From Phocoena phocoena (Eukaryota > Chordata > Mammalia > Artiodactyla > Phocoenidae): a stretch of DNA of 64,000 nt. The translations under genes were made by a program, and so were the position numbers. This document shows positions 1 through 62,150 of the stretch, piece after piece. The stretch lies in NCBI RefSeq assembly GCF_963924675.1, contig NC_089238.1, positions 58,868,799 to 58,932,798 of the forward strand. The letters are read 5' to 3'. Numbering within the stretch: position 1 is the first letter of the stretch; each line of letters starts with the position of its first letter. The notes under the pieces were generated by a model. It did not search any database. It saw only the letters and a program-made list of their open reading frames with translations, and had not been told where the DNA came from.

Positions 1-2355
1 TCCAAAGCAGCATGTGAGAACCGGAAGCCCCAGCGTCCAGGGGCAGCAAGATGGATGTCCAGCTGAAGGAGAGAGAGAATTCAACCTTCCTCCCCTTTTT
101 GTCCATTTGGGCCCCCAGCATATTGGACGACGGCCGCCCACCTTGGTGAAGGTGATCTTCACTCGACTCCAGCGCTAATCTCTTCCAGAAACACCTTCAC
201 AGACACACCCGGAAATAATGTGCTACCAGCCACCTGGGCCTCCCTGCACCCAGTCAGGTTGACACATAAAATCAAACCCCAGAGCAAGACAAGTGGCTTA
301 TGTGTACTTCCCACTTTGCCACAGAAGACATTACAAAGATGATTGCTCTGGGGTTGGGATTTAACACCACCGGTATTCGTTGCTGCCTCGTTGAGGACAG
401 CCGCGGGGAAGCCATGTTGCTCTGACCATGAGTGTGAGCCGTGAGCACAGTCCGGGCTGAGGCCGTAGTGCAAAGGTCACCTTGTGACAAAGGCAGATGG
501 CTGCAGTGTTGTCATGTAGCGGGTCTGACCTCACAGACCCTGGAAGGGCTGGGGCCCTGGGGGGTAGACCGTGGGCTGGCGCAGGGGACCCAGTTCAAGC
601 TCCCAGGGGGAACACTCACGCCCGCCCCCTTACCCCACTGCCTCCTCGTGTAACGCAGTGTCCACCTGCCCCAGCCAGGGGCCTCCTCACTTCCAAGCCC
701 TGGCTTTCTGAGGACTCTCCCTTCCTCGCTCACTTGCTCTGGTCTCGGGTGCCGGTTCTGAACCCCAGCTGTGTGGCAAAGCCCCTGAAGTGTGGTGACC
801 TAGCTCTCCCTCTTCACCTTTTCCTCCCTAACCAGTGCTCAACAAAGACTCTGATGAGCTGACTGCTTCGTCATGAGTCTGTCCCTCCTCCCGCTCCCAC
901 CTTCCTCTGGCACCTGCAGTGTGAAAACCCAAACTCGACATGATCAGAGAGGAAGGAGAATCTCGGCTCACCCAAGCAGAAGTCTGGAGGCAGGAGGGCT
1001 CCACATGTAAGCACAGTGGCTCTGGATATCACCCTGGACTCAGGCTCTGTCTGCCTGGCTTCCCACTGGCTCACTCTCAGGACGGCACTCCTCATGGTTA
1101 CAAGATGGCTGTGGCAATTCCAGACATCACACACAGACACAGCGTCCACCATGAAAAAAGAGGGGCTGCTTCTTCCAACGCATCTTGTTTCCTTCGTGAG
1201 GAGAACCTGCCCAGACTTGCCCTCACATCCTCGGGCCAGAATCTCTGGCAAGGGGATGAGACCCCTGTGGCTGGTTTAGGCCAATCGTGATCTGCCCTCT
1301 GGGGCTGGAGGTCTGGGACGCACCTCTCTTCCCCACATGGCTCGCGGGGAAATTGGGAACGTGAACAAACTCAGCATTCAGAGGGAAGAAGGGAGGTCGA
1401 GTGGAAACGTTTGTCAGACAGCAGGGACGGAGCTGGATCCTGGGTTTGGGAGAAAAAGGATCAGTTGCAGCAGCAGCCTGACAACTGTTCCTTCCAGCCC
1501 CAGGCACCCTCTTTAATATTTGCTCCTGCCAGAATCCAAGAGGGGATGCTTTGGGGGTCGTGAAGAATTTAATTCATTTAGCGCCTCTTCCGAAGGGCTA
1601 TTGTGTGCTGGGGGGGCATGCCTGGGGTTCTCACTCCTGTGAACAGGGGGCCTCAGGGCAAGTTGTCAGGTGGGGAGGCCACCGTGCTCTTATCTGCCTT
1701 CGGGAGAAGCCGTCCCATTCATTCCACTTCCACTGACTCAGAACCGGTGGCTTCACTTCCCAGCATGTAAATTCCAGACCCCTTAATGCCAGCAGCCCAA
1801 TCTGACCCCAGCCAGCCTTCACCGCCTCACCTCCTGTGGCCCGAGTTTACACTGCCTGTCGTGAGCTGCGGGAGGCCGTGGGGTCCTGGGTGATTCGGCA
1901 GAGGTGGTGGCGCCATGATAAGGATTTGCCACAGCTGCTGGTCAGGCCCCTTTTCCCATTGTGTGCCTGGTGGAAAGCAAACCCCTGGGAATCCTTGGAG
2001 TGTTTGGGACCAGAGGCGAGAGAGCAGCCAAGGAGACTCAGTGATGGGCAGGGGCTGCCTGCAGGTGGAGAGGAGCCACCTCCACGTGGACATCCTTGAG
2101 GTGTTTCCTGTCTCCTCCCCCTTTAAAACTTACTTTATAGTCTAGTTTAACTTTTATCTTTATCACAGGTACACACAGTTATCCAGCCACACAGTTTAAG
2201 GAACCCCCCCTTCCCTTCCCAATCACCAGAGACACGGCTTTCAATTCCTTTGATATTCACCTCCATGTGTCCACCCCAGCGCTCTTTGCTCCTGTGATGG
2301 ACACCCAGCCTCAGCGTCTCTCTCCACGCCACACCCTTCCTGTGCTCCCATCCCT
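1..2355. other. Upstream flank, no gene recognised
   Basis: Moderately GC-rich unique-looking sequence. No exon, RNA gene or clear repeat was recognised, and the open frames on both strands are short and unrelated to known proteins. Confidence 0.5.
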
Positions 2356-2764
2356 GCCCAAGAGAGGGAGAGAGGGAGAAAGGGGGAGAGATGGAGAGAG
2401 AGGGAGAGAGGGGTGGGGAGAGGGGGAGAGAGAGGGAGGGAGGGAGAGAGAAGGAGGGAGGGAGAGGGAAGAGAGGGAGGGAGGGGGAGAGGGAGAGTGG
2501 GGGAGAGGGAGAGCAGGGGAGAGGGAGGGAGAGAGGAGAGGGGGAGAGAGAGAAGGGTGGGGAGAGAGAGGGAGGTAGAGGGGGACGGGGGAGAGGGAGA
2601 GCAGGGGAGAGGGAGGGAGAGAGGAGAGGGGGAGAGAGAGAAGGGTGGGGAGAGAGAGGGAGGTAGAGGGGGACGGGGGAGAGGGAGGGAGAGGAGAGGG
2701 GGAGAGAGAGAAGGGTGGGGAGAGAGAGGGAGGTAGAGGGGGACGGGGGAGAGGGAGAGGGAGA
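2356..2764 (+). repeat. GA-rich purine tract with embedded tandem units
   Basis: About 400 bases are almost all G and A (gggaga-type units). Inside, a longer unit containing aagggtgggg recurs at 2553, 2641 and 2711, so spacings of 88 and 70 bases. The other strand is all pyrimidine. The long open frames here on both strands are low-complexity artefacts. Confidence 0.95.
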
Positions 2765-2924
2765 CTGCCTAAGTTCGTTAGACCAACGTCAATGTCTGCA
2801 TTGTAAGTGTTTACATTATTGCAATTCTGTAAACGCTTGTCTGAGCCAAGCCTCCTAGAGCCACGCGGTACTTTGCCTTTGCTGCTGTTCCCCCAGTATT
2901 TAACTATCGCCTGTTTTTCTCTCT

Positions 2925-3111
2925 TTTTAAAAATATTTATGTATTTATTCAGGCTGCGCAGGGTCTTAGTTGCAGCACATGGGATCTTTAGTCGTGGCAT
3001 ACAAACCCTTAGTTGCAGCATGTGGGATCTAGCTCCCCAACCAAGGATGGAACCTGGGCCCCCTGCGTTAGGAATGCGGAGTCTTACCCACTGGACCACC
3101 AGGGAAGTCCC
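2925..3111 (-). mobile_element. tRNA-derived SINE, older subfamily
   Basis: Read on the minus strand it begins gggacttccctggtggtcca and runs to an A-rich tail at the low-coordinate end. The tRNA-like B-box region (ggttcca) is visible. Imperfect flanking repeats (gcctgtttttctct / acctattttcctct) support insertion. Confidence 0.85.
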
Positions 3112-3633
3112 TCACCTATTTTCCTCTTGATCAGTTTTCTAGGTATTTATCCTTCTTCTAGCCCCAAACTCTCCCTCAGTGGTTCAAATCTCCTCTCAAT
3201 AGAGCAAACACAACAGTTATTCCCCCAGTTTCATCTTCCTCAGGATGACTGCTCCCGTCTGCCAGGTGGGGGACCCCAGAGTCCAGGATGCTAGGATGTG
3301 ACAAGATTGGTCACTGGGCCACCCAGCTGCTGTGTTGGGGACAGACTGACGGGGCAGGGAGGTGCAAGCAGGGAAGCCAGGAGGAGGCTATTTTAGTAAT
3401 CAGGGTGTGAGACCATGGTTTCCCAGCACCCTCCCCACTGCCCCCTGGTTGCAGTGGTGATGGTGGGAAGTGGCTGGTTTCTGAAAGATGCTGAAGGAGA
3501 AACCAGCAGGACTGGATGTGAGGTAAGGCAGGAAGCAAGGAGGGGAGTCTGCACGACTGAGCCCAGGAATGATGGATGGGATGGGAACGCTGACGGACAA
3601 CCTCAGGGGTGAGTCGGAGTCCATCTGGGCTGC

Positions 3634-3955
3634 TGTAACAGATGCCACAGACTGGGGGGCTTGAGTTCTCACAGTTCTGGAGGCTGGAAATCCAAGATCA
3701 AGAGAGTCGGTGTCTGGTGAGGGCCCCCGTTCTGGTTCATGGACTGCGTCTTCTCGCTGTGTCCTCACCTGGAGAAGGGGAGGCGGGGAGCCTTGTGGGG
3801 TCTCTTTTCTAAGAACACTGATCCCATTCATGGAATCTCTGCCCTCATGACCTCATGAGGTTAGAAGGCCCCCCTTCTAACACCATCACATTGGCGGAGT
3901 CAGGGCTTCAACAACGGATTTTTGGAGGACACAGATATTCAGACCATAGCAGAGA
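3634..3955 (+). repeat. Ancient interspersed repeat, family not assigned
   Basis: The stretch from ctgctgtaacagatgccac, through gttctggaggctgg and ggtgtctggtgagggccc, to attcagaccatagca is a widely dispersed mammalian repeat pattern that I recognise but cannot name with certainty. Confidence 0.6.
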
Positions 3956-4214
3956 AGAGCCCACGTTCAGGTGGATGTCTGGTCAGGTGGGCGATTAGGA
4001 GCGTCCCCACACCCACGCTCGGGAATAACCCCGCTGTTTGCCAAGTGCTGTGGGCCCCTGCCAGTCACTGCAACAGGGAAGTTCTGATTTTCTTGAATTT
4101 CTTCGATGATCCCCCCCCTCTGTCTTGTCTGCGGTCCCTTCCTGAAACTATTATACTTTTCTTACGGGACCGAACGGAGGGCCCAGGGATCTTCTCATCT
4201 TTTTTCCATCTCAG

Positions 4215-4875
4215 TCGTTTTGCTGCTCCTCGGAGATTTCCGGCCCCTCTTCCCTCGGGCTCTGCGTCCTCAGCACCCCCGGAGGTTCACGGCCGACACC
4301 GAGCGGGGGGGGGGGGGGGGGGGTGGCGGCGGCCCAGCCCGGGTTCGGCCCGGCTCGCGGCGCCCCGGGAGGCGGCCGTTAACGCGCTGGCCCGAACCGT
4401 GTGTCCGTGGTTGATTTCTTACTTCAGAGAAATCTCACGTTTCGGCCGAGCGGACTTGTGCCCGGCTCCGCCCAACAGGGAGTTAGAACACCTGAGGCGC
4501 CCGGTTCCCGACCCGCTTCGGGATGGGAGCGGTTAACACGCAGCCGCCCGGGCCCCGGGGCCGCGACGACCGGTCGTGGGGAACGTTCGCGCCCGGAACC
4601 CGCGGCGCGGTGCGGCGCCGGGGGACGCGCTTGGGCGCCGGACGCGGGGTGCGCGCGCAGCCGCGGTTCCGGTTCCGGTTCCGACCCGGCAAGGAGGAGG
4701 AGCGCGAGTCCGGCCTGCGGAGGTAGAACCCGCCCCCTCACCCCTCACCCCCGCTCCTCCACCCCGCGTCCCGCCCCGCCCCCTCCCTCGCAGGGGCTGC
4801 GTCAAGTGGGGACCCTGCCTTCCCTTCGCGGCGCTGGTGGCGACGTCCAGGCCCCCGGGGTGTAGGAGTGAGTCA
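4215..4875 (+). promoter_or_regulatory. ACSF3: CpG island, probable ACSF3 promoter and first non-coding exon
   Basis: This is the densest CpG stretch in the upstream region, with many CG dinucleotides and GC boxes (for example the CCGCCCCGCCCCCTCCC run near 4771). It lies 6.2 kb upstream of the start-codon exon, where a non-coding first exon is expected. Candidate donors at its downstream part are GT at 4723 (CGGAG|GTAGAA) and GT at 4868 (GGA|GTGAGT). Neither can be confirmed without transcripts. It also holds a 19-G run and a GGTTCC triplet repeat near 4666. Confidence 0.7.
4305..4323 (+). repeat. Run of 19 G inside the CpG island
   Basis: An uninterrupted G homopolymer, followed by tggcggcgg, near the probable promoter. 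It could form a G-quadruplex and is also prone to sequencing length error. Confidence 0.95.
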
Positions 4876-7739
4876 AGTCCACGTTCAGCCATAGTTGGAG
4901 GGAAGTTGATCTGCCTTGTCGGAAACAAATCCATTTCCGGCCTCATTGGGCCGCAGGAATCCTCCTTGAAGCACCACGCCCCTCCCCCCCACTTGCTTTG
5001 TTTGCTTTGTGCACTAAAGAGGAGGTGATACTCAGCGGGGCTTTGAAGGATGATGAGGAGTTTGCCAAAAGGGGGAAGGATGACAATTGGAGGTGGGAAC
5101 AGGAATCCCGTGTTTGGGGAGTTTGTAGGCTTCCATCCCGAGGAGGGTCATGTTTGTCTGGAGACCTAGGCAGGGACAGGTGGGGGTAGGGGGTACCGGT
5201 GCTGGGCCCAGGAGCACAGACATCCCCAGCAGGCTTCAGGGGGCCCCCGGAGGTTCTGATGTGAAACGTGAAAGCCCAGCGAATCTAGCGAGCTTTCCTC
5301 AGTCCCTACTGTGCCCCCACCCCATGTCCCAGAGCCACTCTTCAAGGCAGACGGCATCTGTGGATTAAGCCACGGCCCAAGATTGTAAGCTTCATCCCTC
5401 CAGATGGCATCTTTAAAATAGTATTTTACGTCCTAATATGGAGATGGGTTTAAGCGTTTGTTTTTCCCTTTTGGTGTGTTTGATTTGAATGCAGTGTGAA
5501 TGTCTGTTACTTAGAAACGTAACTTTGAAAGCGGCTCCCAGACCGCAGGCAGCATGCTGAAACAAGTGTCCGGCACAGAGGGAGAGTGCGGGCCCCTCCC
5601 CGGCCGCGCACCTTCACCGAGTCCGCGGACAGCGGGCAGGGTTGGCGGCAGGTGGCGATGATCCGTCAGGTGCCATTCGATTCATTTCGAAACCAGCCGC
5701 CTTCATTTGAATGCAAGTATCATTCTTATCGAGTAATTTTTGTCACATGGCTCCGTGGTGAGCACGGTGCTCAGGATGGCTGGGCCGTGTGCTTCCCACT
5801 GTGTGTTCTGGGCGGTTCTCACAGGAACCGAAGGCGTAGACGGCTGAGGAAAACTCGGAAGAACCAGTGAATGTTCCAGTCTGGGTCTGTTTTGACTCTA
5901 GGATCTGTGCTTTCAACCAGCACCCCGGTTAGGACGTGACAGATGTCATCTTCCCGGTGTTGGGTGTGTGTCCTGAGAGGGCCGTGCACCTAAGTGGTCT
6001 GGCCTGGGAACCTGATGGTCAGAGCACTGAGTGGCTTCTGCTGGGTCTCTGCCTGGGCTCTGGCCTCCTGGAGGGAGCTGAGCGCGGCGTGGCCTGCCCG
6101 GGAGAAGGCGTCTGGTTCACCAGAATTCAGGTTTCCGTGTTCTCGGCTGGGATTTTTTCACATTGCTGCACGGTGATGCTGACCTCATGACGTTGGTTAA
6201 TCGAGACAGGGAGAGATCCGTGGCCAAATTGCATTTGCTGGGTGGCAACATCACTCCAGGCTGTGCCATCGGCAGTGATGGGGGGCCCCGTGGCCAAGGG
6301 GGCTGGTGGTTGGAAGGCGTGGCCTCTTTTCCTGAGGTCGCTGTTGGTCTTTCTGCACCTGGACCTGCTCAGGACACAGTCATCTGACATGACTTCGTTC
6401 TTTCTGCTTGTTCAAGGCAGGGCCTTGCTCCCCTTGACCTTGGAGATTTTAGCTCTGTATTGAATGGCTCGATGATGGGTGGTTTTGGGAGCACATAAAA
6501 GCTGTTTTGAAGGGGTGGCCCTATGTTCCCACATGTTCAGTGGGAGAAAAAATTAGTGCAGCTTCTCTGGAGGCCACTCTGGCAGTGTTTACCCGATTAA
6601 AAGTCATTTGGGTTGTGAGGCTCCGTGGTGAGCAGGCAGGGCCCCTTCTCAGCGTCTGTTCCACAGACACCCCCGTGTGAGCACAGCTACGTGTCCCTGA
6701 GCCTCCCTCCCTGCAGGTCACCTGGCAGGCTCCCCGTCCCCCGAGCTCCAGCCACCTGCTCCACCCTGCCTCGGGACACCCGTCCCCACGCGGAGCCAGG
6801 CGGTCTTGCCACCTCCCAGCACTGGGACACTGGGGCCAGGTCACTGCTGCCGGACGCCAGCCCTGCGGTGCTCTGAGGGCCAGCACAGTGGGCGTTCCAG
6901 CTGCTTCTGTGAGGACTTCTTCATTGTCCCCATGAGCCTTCCGTGAACCACTAGGTTTAATTGAGAGAAGAAGGCTATCTCATTTTTATTTGCCTCTGTC
7001 GTTTTGAGACATTAAAGAGCTACAGAAAATTACAGACACCCTGTAGATCCACCATCCAGAACAAATAATTTTAATATTTTCCTCTTTCTTTCTATTTTTT
7101 TTCCTTTCCTTTTTTTGTACCAAAGAAAATGTTAATGCTGAGGTTGAAATATCTCCATTTGAAAATATAAATGTCATTTATTAGACTTTTAAAATCTGAT
7201 TACAAAAGTCGTACGTGCTCATTGCAGAAAATCTGGAGCAAATGGAGCAGCGCTAAGAAGAAAACGAAAGCCACCTGTGGCCCTGCTGCCTCGTGTCCAC
7301 CTGGAGGCTCACCTTCCTGTCTCTGGAGGGACGTCCCTCCCCTGAGCAGCTCTGCGGGGGCTGGTGCAGTCGGGCCGTGGCCCAGCCCCTCACGCGTGTG
7401 TGTCCCCTGGCCTCCTCAGACCTTCCGGACCACCCGGCTTAGCCCCAGTTTTTCAATATCAGAAATAACCCTGCAGTGAGCACCCCACAGTGAACCTTTA
7501 TGTACATGGCTGATTTTTTCCTTAGGATACATTTAAAAAACAAAACCGTGGGAACAGAGGGCTTGCATTTCCTGTTTTCATGTCGCATCTAGAAGGGACT
7601 GCTGAGTGCCCTCTTTGGATGGCTGAGCCGTCACTAGGCTGGGGGTGCCGCCCAGTTAATGTGTGGTGTCTCTTGGGGCAGCTCCCAGCACGGACTTGGC
7701 CTTCCCTGCCCAGGGCCTTCCTCACCACCTGTGGTGTCT

Positions 7740-7850
7740 CAGAGTGGGTCGGTGTGCTGCAGCCAGCCGGGCCTGGGTCTCGATGCTGTTTCTCCAGTTG
7801 CTCTGTGGCCTTGGGCAGGTGGCTTCACCTCTCTGTTTTCCTTGGAGGTG
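7740..7850 (+). repeat. MIR-like SINE fragment
   Basis: The stretch ctctgtggccttgggcaggt, followed by ggcttcacctctctg, matches the conserved core of mammalian-wide MIR elements. Confidence 0.6.
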
Positions 7851-8511
7851 CTGCTCTGACTGCCTGCCCCCGGCATCCGTCCCCAGCCCACTGTGGATTC
7901 GGTGCTATGGAGTCAGAAGTCAGCTAGCCCTCCCACCCCCGGTCAGGGAGGGAGGGACAGTGGCGGTCAGCCTGTCTTCCAGTTTTCATTTCAAGTTCTC
8001 AGACCCCAGCTTCTCTCTGATTGGCCCCCCTCAGTGTGGTCCAGTCCCCGGGGCCCCAGGGTGAGCAGGCAGAAAGCTTGCCCTTCCTAGGCCCCTCATG
8101 GGGTATCTGGACAGAGGAAGGCTGAGCCGGTGGGTCTCACTGGCAGCAGCTGTGACATTGCCTGTGAAGCCCTGTAAGGCCTGCCAGGCAGAGGTGTGGG
8201 AGCAGCAGCCACTCCTGGCTGTCCGTCTGTCTGTCCTCCACGGCACCCAGTGCCTGAGTGCTGTGCTTCTCAACACCCCAGAAAATGCTGTCACTTCAGC
8301 GGGCACCCCCGACCATCTGTCTTGCGTGGTCACCAACAAGACTCAGGCCTCGGGCTGTAACCGAGAAACGTTGTGCGGTAGGTTTTCTGTTTATAGATTC
8401 TCTTTGTTTTAGTTTCTCCTGCCTGTAAAGCAAATAGAAAAGAATTTGCTAGAAGTGAGAAGAGGAAGCGCTTAAAGCCCCTGGTTTGCTTCTCACTAGC
8501 TCATTTTCTTT

Positions 8512-8731
8512 TCTTTTCTTCTTTTTTTTTTTTTTTTTTGCGGTACACGGGCCTCTCACTGTTGTGGCCTCTCCCGTTGCGGAGCACAGGCTCCGGACGC
8601 GGAGGCTCAGCGGCCATGACTCACGGGCCCAGCTGCTCCACGGCATGTGGGATCTTCCCGGACCGGGGCACGAACCCGTGTCCCCCGCATTGCCAGGCGG
8701 ACTCTCAACCACTGCGCCACCAGGGAAGCCC
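8512..8731 (-). mobile_element. CHR-type SINE, short subfamily
   Basis: A full-length element in reverse: a T tract (A tail), then gcggtacacgggcctctcac, ending accagggaagccc. A perfect 18-base target duplication (cactagctcattttcttt) lies at 8494-8511 and 8733-8750. Confidence 0.95.
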
Positions 8732-11072
8732 ACACTAGCTCATTTTCTTTCTGAAACTGGCACATCTCACATGTTTATCACATTTCTTATTTTCTCTGGT
8801 CAAGCCCAGCTGTTTTCTTACAATTTGTCAGGTTTCTTTATAGTAACAGAAATCCAGAGGTGTGAAACCAACTGCGAGCCCGCCTCTGAACCTTGCGTAG
8901 AGGGCAGAGCCCAGGACGTCACAAGACACTCTGGCCTCCTTCATCTGGAAGGGGTGTGGGCCACGTGTACTGGAGAGCCCACCGGTGGGGGAGGCCTGGA
9001 GCTTTTGGGAGTGTTTCCATAGGACCTCGGAGCAGCCGCTGGGGAGGAGGTGGGGCCGCTGAGGCCCCTGCAGGCAGGAGGGTCAGGCAGGCGGGCATCT
9101 CCCTGGTGCCAGGTTTCCGCCTGCTGGGCTGGGAGGCTGGGAGACCTTGTGTCAGAGCCCTTGCCACCCGGGGCAGCCAGCACGCGGAGGATCTCAGGAC
9201 AGAGGAGAGCTCAGTCCCGACCTTTACTGCTGTGGGCTGTTTGTTTTGTTAGGTAATTATAAAGTGTTGTGTGTAGTCTGTTTTTTAAATTAACAACAGA
9301 GAACAAAACTGTTTGGTACATGTAACAAACATAGCACATTTGTTTTCCCCTGTAGCAAGTTAATGAAGGAGACGGAAGAGTGAGGCTTGTCGGGGAGAGG
9401 ATGCACTGAGCCCGGGAGAAGCAGCCTCCTGGCGGCAGGTGCGGGGCTGCCCGCCCACCAGTCCCCACCTTCCCTGCTTTGCTGGGCCCGTTGGAACGGG
9501 AACGAGAGTTACAAGTTGTATTTTATGATGCTGGACAGCCCCTTGGAGGCGTCCTCATCAGCCTGACACTCAGAAGTGCCCTCTAGGGTCCCTGTGAAGT
9601 CTGCCCGCCCCCCCCCCCCGGCCCCCGCCCCAGTAACAGGGAGAGACACGCCCCCCCACCACGGCATAGCCAGCATCAGGCCATTTCCTTGTGCTGTCGT
9701 GGGCCAGGGTGGCCGTGGGCGTCTGGTGTGGTGACTCTGGTGGGGAACGATGGCTGGGGGTGGGAAGGCTCTGGCTGGGCTCCTGGCTGTGATTTAGGAG
9801 GGGGGACTTTGAATTTTCTTGTGGGTGAGATAGGGTTAACAGTGCTTGCCTTGCTTATTGAACAGGGTGGTCGAAGGTGAAAACACACGTAATATATTAA
9901 GTGTGTTACCAAATAATCCTCATTAAAAATCCTTCAGGAACAACCGGGGGAGCTGGTGCATCCATCAGCTCCCCGTCAGGGACGCTGCTCTGGCTGAGAG
10001 CGCCCAGGTGGAGTAGAGGCGGCAGAGGCTACAGTGGGGAGCGCTCGGCAGTGGGGACGCCGAGCCAGGGCAGGTGGTGGCCTGTGGACCTTGCTGGCCG
10101 CCCTGGCGCTGGGAAGGAACCGTCTTCCGTGGTCTCAGGGGTCAGGAGGGCTCCTGACCTGTCGAGTGGAGGGGCGGCAGCGTGGAGGGGTGCGCCCGGC
10201 CACCCTTTCCCAGGCCTCCTCCTCTTGAGCGTGCTGGAGAATTCCAGGTGCGGGTCGTGGCTCACAGCCTTCCTGGGGAGCCCTCCTCCTGGCGGACTGT
10301 TTTGGTCATTGTTTAGTAGTTAGGCTGAGGGGAAGAGAGGGAAGAGTTATGTTCTGGCTTAAAAGACAGAGTGACGCTTTGCAGACATGTGAACCTGCCC
10401 TATTTGCGTCTCTGCTCTATTTTAGACAGGTTCCTAAGAGTCCATGGCTCGGCACGTGTTCCAGAGCAGAAGCGAGCCCAGTGTCTGCGCTCCGCTCGCT
10501 GGAATCTCCAGGCCCCGCTGCTGTTGGGGAGGGAACACAGCCAGCCCTTGAACCAGGCGGGGGTTGGGTGGGCATTAGGGGCGGCCCCACAGCCGAAAAT
10601 CCGAGTGACTTCACAGCCGGCCCTCCCTGCACGTCCCCGCCCTCTGTATTCGCACTCGTGTAAGTGCCGCAGTGCAGGTTAGTGACAACAGCCCGCGCGT
10701 CAGTGGGCCCGCGTCGTGCGCACTGCGCTGTTCGAGGGCCCTTGTACCTACTGCTCTCGGCTCGAACTTCTCCGGGTTCAGGGTTTTGAAAACCGTCATT
10801 CGGAATTTACCTGAAGTGCATTGAGTTCTGTTTGTTTCTCCTTGGCTTCACCCAGTTTAGTTCATTGTTTTAGAATCGTGCATGTTTTTAAAACCTGTAA
10901 AGCAATGAGACTGGATAAAAAGCTGAAACTTGGGTCATTTACGTTCCAAAGGTGTGTGTTGTGAGATTGTTAGCGTTTCCGGTCTCGGGATGTCCCCCGT
11001 GATTGGAAGTGAGGCCGCCGTGGGGGTCCGGCAGGACAGGGCAGTGACCACAGTGCCCTCTCTTCCTGCCAG

Positions 11073-11118
11073 GTACTGGCACTTGGCGTCTGCTGCTGCG
11101 ACGCTGCCCCGCGTGGTG
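11073..11118 (+). other. ACSF3: 5' UTR part of the first coding exon
   Basis: A pyrimidine-rich stretch ending in CAG at 11072 is a good splice acceptor just upstream of the start codon, so this exon probably begins at 11073 and joins a non-coding exon further upstream. The reading frame stays open through this stretch. The ATG at 11119 was chosen because the basic presequence and the match in length to the family start there. It has G at -3 but T at +4, a moderate Kozak context. Confidence 0.65.
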
Positions 11119-61956
<50,838 letters not shown>

Positions 61957-62150
61957 GCCGGCTTCCCGCCTGGCCACGCCTGACCGGAAGGAAACCGCCT
62001 CGTGCCGTCCGTCCCGGCCTCATGGCCACGGCACACCACACAGCTCCATGTGCTCTGCAGTCCCCGCCCCCCAGGTCCCTGCAGGTCTGGAGGTGTCACG
62101 GGGAAAGCAAGTCTCCCTGGAAACTCAATAAAGGCTCCACAGAGAAGCAG
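61957..62150 (+). other. ACSF3: ACSF3 3' UTR (probable extent)
   Basis: This short stretch follows the stop codon and reaches about 20 bases past the AATAAA hexamer at 62127. The cleavage point is inferred and alternative downstream sites are possible. Confidence 0.65.
62127..62132 (+). terminator. Polyadenylation signal AATAAA
   Basis: A canonical AATAAA lies 171 bases past the stop codon. Downstream sequence from about 62215 is GT-rich (gtgtgcacggtg, gggtgggggtctct), compatible with a downstream element though somewhat far away. Confidence 0.75.

Larger units (their letters stand above)
4876..11072 (+). other. ACSF3: Probable 5' UTR intron
   Basis: The sequence between the CpG island and the acceptor at 11072 contains no recognised coding exon. 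It holds a SINE at 8512-8731, a MIR-like piece near 7.75 kb and ancient AT-rich repeat-like sequence at about 6.98-7.5 kb. The rest appears unique. Confidence 0.5.

Noticed and set aside
2311..3099. 262-codon minus-strand open frame
   Set aside because: Mostly Pro/Ser/Leu low-complexity from the GA tract plus SINE sequence.
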